Assembly: GCF_035751725.1 (NCBI RefSeq)
Contig: NZ_CP142104.1
Coordinates: forward strand, 1 to 64,000
DNA: 64,000 nt
From: Pseudomonas frederiksbergensis
GTDB lineage: Bacteria > Pseudomonadota > Gammaproteobacteria > Pseudomonadales > Pseudomonadaceae
Direction of reading: 5' to 3'
Shown here: piece by piece, positions 58,370 through 64,000 of the stretch
Layout of the letters: every line of letters starts with the position of its first letter
How positions within the stretch are numbered: the stretch's first letter is position 1
The notes under the pieces: model-generated
What the model was told of the DNA's origin: nothing
Database searches by the model: none
Seen by the model: only the letters and a program-made list of their open reading frames with translations
Program-made: the position numbers and the translations under genes

Positions 58370-58657
58370 ATGAATCGTCAATGTGCCGCCCAATTTCGCA
58401 TTTCCCGCCTGCACATCCAGCAGGGGCTGTGGGCTTTTGTCGCACTGCTGGTCACCCTTTTAGCGGGGCAGCAATTTATGCTCTGGCATGAAAGCCAGAA
58501 ACCGGAAGCGCCACTGGTCTCCACCTACCGCGCCCCGCAAACCCATTTCAGTGCCGCCAGCACGTTGGCGCAGGAATCCGCATCGATGCGAATGATGGAA
58601 GTCGACCAGGCGCAGCCCCTCCCCGAGATGCCTCGGGAAGAGCGCTGGGTGTTCTGA
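58370..58657 (+). CDS. Single-span membrane protein, PA5482-like
   Basis: The 95-residue product starts ATG 58370 behind GGGGAGGAG and has one N-proximal membrane helix (about 20-37: LWAFVALLVTLLAGQQFML) followed by a soluble tail of unknown fold. It is placed next to algB as PA5482 is. Function unknown. It is followed by DUF1328 and Ivy-like genes on the same strand, all within about 700 bp. Confidence 0.8.
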   Translation: MNRQCAAQFRISRLHIQQGLWAFVALLVTLLAGQQFMLWHESQKPEAPLVSTYRAPQTHFSAASTLAQESASMRMMEVDQAQPLPEMPREERWVF

Positions 58658-58714
58658 CAAGAACCGGTCGTCCGTTGTGCCGGAACCCTCGTCGCCAGAT
58701 ACCTAACTAAATAG

Positions 58715-58900
<186 letters not shown>

Positions 58901-58902
58901 CT

Positions 58903-59367
58903 ATGAGCGTGACATCCAAAGGACTGGCCGCCGCCCTGCTGTTGGGCGGCGGTGCCATGGCAATGGCTGCCAACGACGGTCAAATGCGGGTCAACCAGTT
59001 GCTGCAATCCGATCCGCAGTACCGCGAGACCTGGCAGCAGGTCGTCAAGAAAGAGGAGCGCCTGCCCGAGTGGGTGATGAACCTGACGGGCGACGCGGAG
59101 CAAATGAATGCGGTCGAGGAAGACGACGATAAATATCTCGTCGGACCTTTGTGCGAGACCCAGGCGACCTGCAAGAGCAAACGCCTGTTCGTGGCTTTCA
59201 GTTTCGACAAAGACGAAGCCTATGCCCTGTTGGTGGAAGTCCCTGCGGGCCTGCCCTCCGACAAGTCACCGACCCGTCACGCGGACTACCGCTTTCTCGG
59301 CAACCCCGATGAGGGTATGCAAAAACTGTTAATGGAACAGCTCAAGAAAGATCCTAACTGGTACTGA
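58903..59367 (+). CDS. Inhibitor of vertebrate lysozyme (Ivy)-family protein
   Basis: The 154-residue product has a signal peptide (about 1-22, MAMA|AND) and an Ivy-like domain with LPEWVMNLTG, KYLVGPLC and the cysteine loop CETQATCKSKRL, where Ivy proteins place their lysozyme-inhibiting CKPHDC loop. The loop differs from the canonical sequence, so inhibition is likely but unproven. It starts 2 bp after the DUF1328 gene. Confidence 0.82.
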   Translation: MSVTSKGLAAALLLGGGAMAMAANDGQMRVNQLLQSDPQYRETWQQVVKKEERLPEWVMNLTGDAEQMNAVEEDDDKYLVGPLCETQATCKSKRLFVAFSFDKDEAYALLVEVPAGLPSDKSPTRHADYRFLGNPDEGMQKLLMEQLKKDPNWY

Positions 59368-60061
59368 TTTCTTGAAGCGGGAAAAGCAACGCTGCTTTTC
59401 TCCCTGCGAAGCCCGAGGAGGGCGTAAGCATGACCAGGGGGCTGGGACGTACTGACCATCAAGGGTCGGAGTGACCTACGGGCACAAGGGGTGCCTGCGA
59501 AAGGGCCGGGTCAGGTAAAAGCTGCGACGCAAGTTCGCAAAGTCGTGACGGCTTGGCGAACTTGCGTAGAGCTTATTCCCCAGGCTAGAGCGATTTGCTG
59601 CTTCTTTTGCCAGAACCCAACTGGCGCTGCGGCATATTGTCCCGCTCCCCAAGCAATGCTGTTCCAAAGCCGACCGTATATCGGAGAATAGGCGCACGGT
59701 TTCGCTTTTCGCCGGTGGCCTGCGACTCAATCCTTTCATCGCCTCTCAAGCAATCCAGATAACGCCCGGCTACGCTGAAATGGCTGGTTGACGGCGTTTA
59801 TGCCTGATGAAGTGTCGCTTTTGAACCGATTGGGACGTACGTTTCACATCGGTGATCTCATGCCGATTCGGCATAGGGTAGGCGTTTACGGCATTAGACG
59901 ATCCCCCCTTGCATCGCAATAGTTGCGCCTTTTTTCGCCTGCCAGTGAGCTGCCTTGGGCGCCCGGGGTGACCTTATACGGGGGCAGCAGCGTGAGTCCG
60001 TGTCGCCTTTGGCGATCCGTTGATGCTGCTGTCCGAGTCAAACTGAAGTAAGGGTAATGAT
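59368..60061. other. 694-bp gap with hairpins before gltP, possibly an RNA gene
   Basis: Just after the Ivy-like gene, GGGAAAAGCA pairs with TGCTTTTCTCCC (59379-59404), a probable terminator. A perfect 12-bp inverted repeat ACGCAAGTTCGC/GCGAACTTGCGT (59527-59538 and 59556-59567) and GGCAC/GTGCC stem near 59480-59495 are further structure. No convincing protein gene is seen. The gltP promoter should lie near its right end. Confidence 0.5.
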
Positions 60062-61393
60062 ATGAAGAAGGCAAGACTAAGCCTCGCCTGGCAGATCCTC
60101 ATCGGTCTGGTGCTCGGGATTGCAATCGGCGCGCTGCTCAACCATTTCAGTGCCGAAAAGGCCTGGTGGATCAGCAACGTACTGCAACCGGCAGGCGATA
60201 TCTTTATCCGTCTGATCAAGATGATCGTGATTCCAATCGTGATCTCCTCGCTGATCGTCGGCATTGCCGGCGTGGGCGATGCCAAGAAGCTGGGGCGGAT
60301 CGGCTTCAAGACCATCGTCTATTTCGAAATCGTCACCACCATTGCCATCGTCGTCGGCCTGCTGCTGGCCAATTTCTTCCAGCCAGGCAGCGGCATCGAC
60401 ATGAGCACCCTGGGTACCGTGGATATTTCCAAGTACCAGGCCACGGCGGCTGAGGTGCAGCATGAGCATGCGTTCATCCAGACGATCCTCAACCTGATCC
60501 CGTCGAACATTTTCGCAGCCGTCGCTCGCGGCGAAATGCTGCCGATCATCTTCTTCTCCGTGCTGTTCGGGCTTGGTTTGTCCAGCTTGCAATCGGACCT
60601 GCGTGATCCCCTGGTCAAGATGTTCCAGGGCGTCTCGGAAAGCATGTTCAAAGTCACCCACATGATCATGAACTACGCCCCGATTGGTGTGTTCGCCCTG
60701 ATCGCCGTGACGGTCGCCAACTTCGGTTTCGCTTCCCTGTTGCCACTGGCGAAGCTGGTGATCCTGGTTTACGTCGCCATCGCCTTCTTCGCCTTCGTGG
60801 TGCTGGGCCTGATCGCGCGCCTGTTCGGTTTCTCGGTGATCAAGCTGATGCGCATCTTCAAGGATGAGCTGGTACTCGCCTACTCCACCGCGAGCTCCGA
60901 AACGGTGTTGCCGCGCGTCATCGAAAAGATGGAGGCGTACGGGGCGCCGAAGGCTATCTGCAGTTTCGTCGTGCCTACCGGGTACTCGTTCAACCTTGAT
61001 GGTTCGACGCTGTATCAGAGCATCGCGGCGATTTTCATCGCCCAGCTCTATGGCATCGATCTGTCCATCGGCCAGCAGCTGATGCTGGTACTGACCTTGA
61101 TGGTGACCTCCAAGGGCATCGCGGGCGTGCCGGGCGTCTCCTTCGTAGTGTTGCTGGCGACCTTGGGCAGCGTTGGCATTCCTTTGGAAGGCCTGGCGTT
61201 CATTGCCGGTGTCGACCGCATCATGGACATGGCCCGTACCGCGCTCAATGTCATCGGTAATGCCCTGGCCGTACTGGTCATTTCCCGTTGGGAAGGCATG
61301 TACGACGATGCCAAGGGCCAGCGCTACTGGAACTCCCTGCCGCACTGGCGCAGCAAAGAGCCACTGCCGGCAGGGGAAACTTCCAGCCGTTGA
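60062..61393 (+). CDS. gltP: Proton/glutamate-aspartate symporter GltP
   Basis: The 443-residue inner-membrane carrier belongs to the DAACS family. Motifs include the serine-rich hairpin AYSTASSETVLPR, the substrate-site VPTGYSFNLDGSTLYQ and the second hairpin SKGIAGVPGVSFV, with about eight helices. Length and motifs match GltP (PA5479). A hairpin terminator follows. Confidence 0.95.
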   Translation: MKKARLSLAWQILIGLVLGIAIGALLNHFSAEKAWWISNVLQPAGDIFIRLIKMIVIPIVISSLIVGIAGVGDAKKLGRIGFKTIVYFEIVTTIAIVVGLLLANFFQPGSGIDMSTLGTVDISKYQATAAEVQHEHAFIQTILNLIPSNIFAAVARGEMLPIIFFSVLFGLGLSSLQSDLRDPLVKMFQGVSESMFKVTHMIMNYAPIGVFALIAVTVANFGFASLLPLAKLVILVYVAIAFFAFVVLGLIARLFGFSVIKLMRIFKDELVLAYSTASSETVLPRVIEKMEAYGAPKAICSFVVPTGYSFNLDGSTLYQSIAAIFIAQLYGIDLSIGQQLMLVLTLMVTSKGIAGVPGVSFVVLLATLGSVGIPLEGLAFIAGVDRIMDMARTALNVIGNALAVLVISRWEGMYDDAKGQRYWNSLPHWRSKEPLPAGETSSR

Positions 61394-61413
61394 TCTTCTT
61401 GGCAATGCCAACC

Positions 61414-61440
61414 AAACCCCGGAGAAATCCGGGGTTTGTC
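61414..61440 (+). terminator. Terminator after gltP
   Basis: AAACCCCGGA pairs perfectly with TCCGGGGTTT around GAAA (61414-61437). Confidence 0.8.
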
Positions 61441-61491
61441 GTTTCGGCCAGCCCCGCTATCATTCGCGGCATCTTCCGGGGGACTTAACCG

Positions 61492-62721
61492 ATGCTCAAT
61501 GGCCTGTGGCTTGGCTTCTTTATCGTGGCAGCCGTGTCGGCGCTGGCGCAGTGGCTGGTCGGCGGCAACGCCGGGATCTTCGCGGCCATGGTGGAAAGCA
61601 TCTTTGCCATGGCCAAGCTGTCCGTCGAAGTCATGGTCCTGCTGTTCGGCACCCTCACCCTTTGGCTGGGCTTCCTGCGCATCGCTGAAAAAGCCGGCAT
61701 CGTCGATTGGCTGGCCAAGGCCCTCGGCCCGCTGTTCTTGCGCTTGATGCCGGAAGTGCCCGCCGGCCACCCGGCGATTGGCCTGATCACCCTCAACTTC
61801 GCCGCCAATGGCCTGGGCCTGGACAACGCCGCCACGCCCATCGGCCTCAAGGCCATGCGCGCGCTGCAGGATCTGAACCCCAGCCCGACCATCGCCAGCA
61901 ACGCGCAGATCCTGTTCCTGGTGCTCAATGCATCGTCGCTGACCCTGCTGCCGGTGACGATTTTCATGTACCGCGCCCAGCAAGGCGCGCCGGACCCGAC
62001 CCTGGTGTTCCTGCCGATCCTGCTCGCCACCAGCGCCTCGACCCTGATGGGGCTGTTGTCCGTGGCGTTCATGCAGCGCCTGCGCTTGTGGGACCCGGTG
62101 GTGCTGGCCTATCTGATTCCGGGTGCGTTGGTGCTGGGCGGTTTCATGGCGCTGCTGGCAACCCTCTCGGCTACGGCGCTGGCGGGGCTATCGTCGATCC
62201 TCGGCAACCTGACCCTGTTTGGCCTGATCATCCTCTTCCTGGTGGTGGGCGCGCTGCGTAAGGTCAAGGTGTATGAAGCCTTCATCGAAGGCGCCAAGGA
62301 GGGCTTTGACGTCGCCAAAACGTTGCTGCCGTACCTGGTGGCGATGCTTTGCGCGGTAGGCGTACTGCGGGCTTCGGGGGCGCTGGATTTTGGCCTCGAC
62401 GGTATCCGCCACCTGGTGCAATGGGCCGGCTGGGACACACGCTTCGTCGACGCCTTGCCGACTGCCATGGTCAAGCCGTTCTCCGGCAGCGCCGCCCGGG
62501 CCATGTTGATCGAGACCATGAAGACTTCCGGCGTGGACAGCTTCCCGGCCCTGGTGGCCGCGACGATCCAGGGCAGCACCGAAACCACGTTCTATGTGCT
62601 GGCGGTCTATTTCGGCGCCGTGGGCATCCAACGGGCGCGCCATGCCGTGGGCTGCGCGCTGCTGGCCGAATTCTCCGGGGTGGTGGCGGCCATCGGCGTT
62701 TGCTACTGGTTCTTCGGTTGA
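61492..62721 (+). CDS. SpmAB-like membrane protein (nucleoside-recognition/Gate domain)
   Basis: The 409-residue protein has about ten to twelve helices and two Gate/nucleoside-recognition domains resembling Bacillus spore-maturation proteins SpmA (N-terminal half: NFAANGLGLDNAATPIGLKA) and SpmB (C-terminal half: KPFSGSAARAM, GSTETTFYVLA) joined in one chain. Pseudomonads make no spores; the role is unknown, possibly transport. It follows gltP as PA5478 follows PA5479. Confidence 0.85.
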   Translation: MLNGLWLGFFIVAAVSALAQWLVGGNAGIFAAMVESIFAMAKLSVEVMVLLFGTLTLWLGFLRIAEKAGIVDWLAKALGPLFLRLMPEVPAGHPAIGLITLNFAANGLGLDNAATPIGLKAMRALQDLNPSPTIASNAQILFLVLNASSLTLLPVTIFMYRAQQGAPDPTLVFLPILLATSASTLMGLLSVAFMQRLRLWDPVVLAYLIPGALVLGGFMALLATLSATALAGLSSILGNLTLFGLIILFLVVGALRKVKVYEAFIEGAKEGFDVAKTLLPYLVAMLCAVGVLRASGALDFGLDGIRHLVQWAGWDTRFVDALPTAMVKPFSGSAARAMLIETMKTSGVDSFPALVAATIQGSTETTFYVLAVYFGAVGIQRARHAVGCALLAEFSGVVAAIGVCYWFFG

Positions 62722-62741
62722 CCTGAGTCGCCCGGCGACCC

Positions 62742-63377
62742 CTAGGGTTGGGTCGGCGTTGCGAAACGCTGGCCTTGCTCCAATGTCCAGGCCACCACTT
62801 CGGCCGTCAACCGGTCGCCGGCCCGGCCAAAGCCGTCCACCACCGCCGGCACTTTCACATCGCTCAACGGCTGGCGCACTTCAAACCGGCGGCTGGCCAG
62901 GATGCGCTGGTCGAACCCGCGTACCAGCAGCGCGTCCAGGCGAATCACCACACTGGCCGCTGTGCCCTGGTATTCGGTCTGGAACGCCTGCAATTGCCCG
63001 CCCAGCTCCAGGTCCGCTTGCAGGTTGCTGTCGGCGACGCTCAACAGCCTGACGCGTCCATCCTGGGCGAAGCCATCGAGCAGGCGGTTGCGCAACAGCA
63101 CCGGGGCCGGGTCGCTCCAGCGCGAGGCGGCGTAGCTGCTGAACAGATTGCCTTGGGGGATCACCGCGATTTTCGGGCTGTTGAGCACTTCACTGGCCTG
63201 GGGGCTGGCCAGGCGCAACGACCAGTTCACCGCCGTGCCCGCAGATGCCGGGGCCTGGGTGGCGGGCAGGCGATACACATCCGCAGGATCGGCCTTGGGC
63301 AAAATCGAGCAACCACCCACCAGGACAAATCCTGCCAGCAAGAGAAGAGGGCAGATCAACCGGTTGGACGGCTTCAT
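62742..63377 (-). CDS. ABC-type transport auxiliary lipoprotein (PqiC-like)
   Basis: The 211-residue lipoprotein has a lipobox LVGGC (Cys23) and the PqiC/DUF330-type domain with LRNRLLDGF and a C-terminal AVVAWTLEQG helix. Such proteins partner MCE-family lipid transporters at the outer membrane. Its ATG overlaps the stop of the MCE gene by 4 bp, confirming the link. Confidence 0.87.
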   Translation of the reverse strand: MKPSNRLICPLLLLAGFVLVGGCSILPKADPADVYRLPATQAPASAGTAVNWSLRLASPQASEVLNSPKIAVIPQGNLFSSYAASRWSDPAPVLLRNRLLDGFAQDGRVRLLSVADSNLQADLELGGQLQAFQTEYQGTAASVVIRLDALLVRGFDQRILASRRFEVRQPLSDVKVPAVVDGFGRAGDRLTAEVVAWTLEQGQRFATPTQP

Positions 63378-64000
63378 GGCGTGAACTCCTTGTCCTTGTC
63401 GTTGCCCAGCAAATAGCCGCTGGGGTTGGCATCCAGGCGCCGGGAGATCCCTCGCAGGGCGCTCAGGGTCTCGCGCAGCTCACGCACGGCGGGCGCCAGG
63501 GCATTGAGGCCCTGCATGCCGTTATTCAGCGAGTCGCGGTTGTCGTTCAGCAACTTGTCGAGGGTCGCGGTGCTGCGCGCCAGGGACTGCATGGCCTGGC
63601 CGGCGTTGCCGAACGCCTGCTTGCCCTGGTCGTTGAGCAAACCATTGGCGTTGCGCATCAACGCCGTGGTCTGCTCCAGCGTGGCGCTGGCCTGTTTGCC
63701 GATGGACGCCAATTGCTGCATGGCCTGGCGAATATCGCCGCGTTGCTCGGCAATGACCCCGGTGGTTTGTTCCAGATGCTCGAGGGTCTTGCCCAGGCTC
63801 TGGACGTTGTCCGAGGAAAACACCTCATTGGCGTTGTGCAGCAGCAGGTTGATGCTGGTCATCAAGTCATCGCTGTTGTTGAGCAAGCGGGCGATAGGCG
63901 AGGGCGCGGCGATGATCACTGGCGGCTCGCCGTCGTGCCCCGTCAGCGCCGGGCTCTGGGGCGTGCCGCCACTGAGCTGGATAATCGAGGTGCCGGTGAT
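63374..64000 (-). CDS. MCE-family (MlaD/PqiB-type) lipid-transport protein, C-terminal part
   Basis: The gene runs off the right edge, so only the C-terminal 208 residues are visible. They begin in the end of an MCE domain (ITGTSIIQLSGGTP) and continue as a long helical, Gln/Asn/Leu-rich coiled region (about 130 residues) typical of single-MCE substrate-binding proteins of Mla-like lipid transporters. The stop overlaps the next gene (ATGA). Upstream permease and ATPase genes should lie to the right of the window. Confidence 0.85.
   Translation of the reverse strand: MTGTSIIQLSGGTPQSPALTGHDGEPPVIIAAPSPIARLLNNSDDLMTSINLLLHNANEVFSSDNVQSLGKTLEHLEQTTGVIAEQRGDIRQAMQQLASIGKQASATLEQTTALMRNANGLLNDQGKQAFGNAGQAMQSLARSTATLDKLLNDNRDSLNNGMQGLNALAPAVRELRETLSALRGISRRLDANPSGYLLGNDKDKEFTP

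Overview
This window is the replication-origin-proximal part of a Pseudomonas chromosome, most likely from the P. fluorescens species complex. It opens on the dnaA start codon. It shows the dnaA-dnaN-recF-gyrB order, the gmhB-glyS-glyQ-tag block, zur/znu, thrB, polA, dgcP, kinB/algB and gltP in arrangements known from pseudomonads, and it carries REP-type palindromes typical of fluorescent pseudomonads. oriC itself should lie just left of base 1 and is not seen.

Layout: (1) 1-6269, core replication genes ending at a bidirectional terminator. (2) 6276-7588, a complete IS3-family element with 28-bp inverted repeats, a 3-bp CTA target duplication and an A AAA AAG frameshift site; it sits exactly between the stop codon of a response-regulator gene and the terminator that gene once shared with gyrB. 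(3) 7589-10059, a divergent two-component pair whose kinase looks like a CHASE2-type kinase that has lost the CHASE2 domain. (4) 10231-16200, envelope lipid, LPS, glycyl-tRNA synthetase and DNA-repair genes. Four perfect DnaA boxes lie between 8.6 and 15.3 kb.

(5) 16.2-33 kb is an accessory region: an orphan small ORF, a chemoreceptor, a tetR-yciI pair facing the eroded end of an SDR gene, ohr with a co-oriented gene for a 13-residue-repeat exported protein, a diguanylate cyclase, a tetR/GST pair with two operator-like sites, and a phosphonate operon (25.2-31.7 kb). The phosphonate operon has a three-gene 2-aminoethylphosphonate-type ABC transporter, phnX, and one gene that fuses a FAD-dependent amine oxidoreductase to a complete PhnZ-like diiron oxygenase domain. 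No phnW or phnY is present. The operon lies between two directly repeated copies of a DUF6124-type gene module, one intact and one reduced to leader plus terminator, and its upstream edge carries a LysR gene cut after about 39 codons.

(6) 33.1-64 kb is conserved chromosome: metNIQ, katE, a lipoprotein, zur-znuCB/znuA with a Zur-like box, thrB, polA, a candidate ErsA sRNA with an AlgU-like promoter, engB, cytochromes c5-like and c4, dsbA, an endonuclease-family gene with dgcP, ampDh2, an EAL phosphodiesterase, kinB/algB, a small operon with a sigma-54-like promoter divergent from algB, gltP, a SpmAB-like membrane protein, and an MCE lipid-transport operon running off the right edge. Two GGDEF proteins and one EAL protein make c-di-GMP turnover a recurring theme; AlgB/KinB and ErsA link the region to alginate and envelope-stress control.
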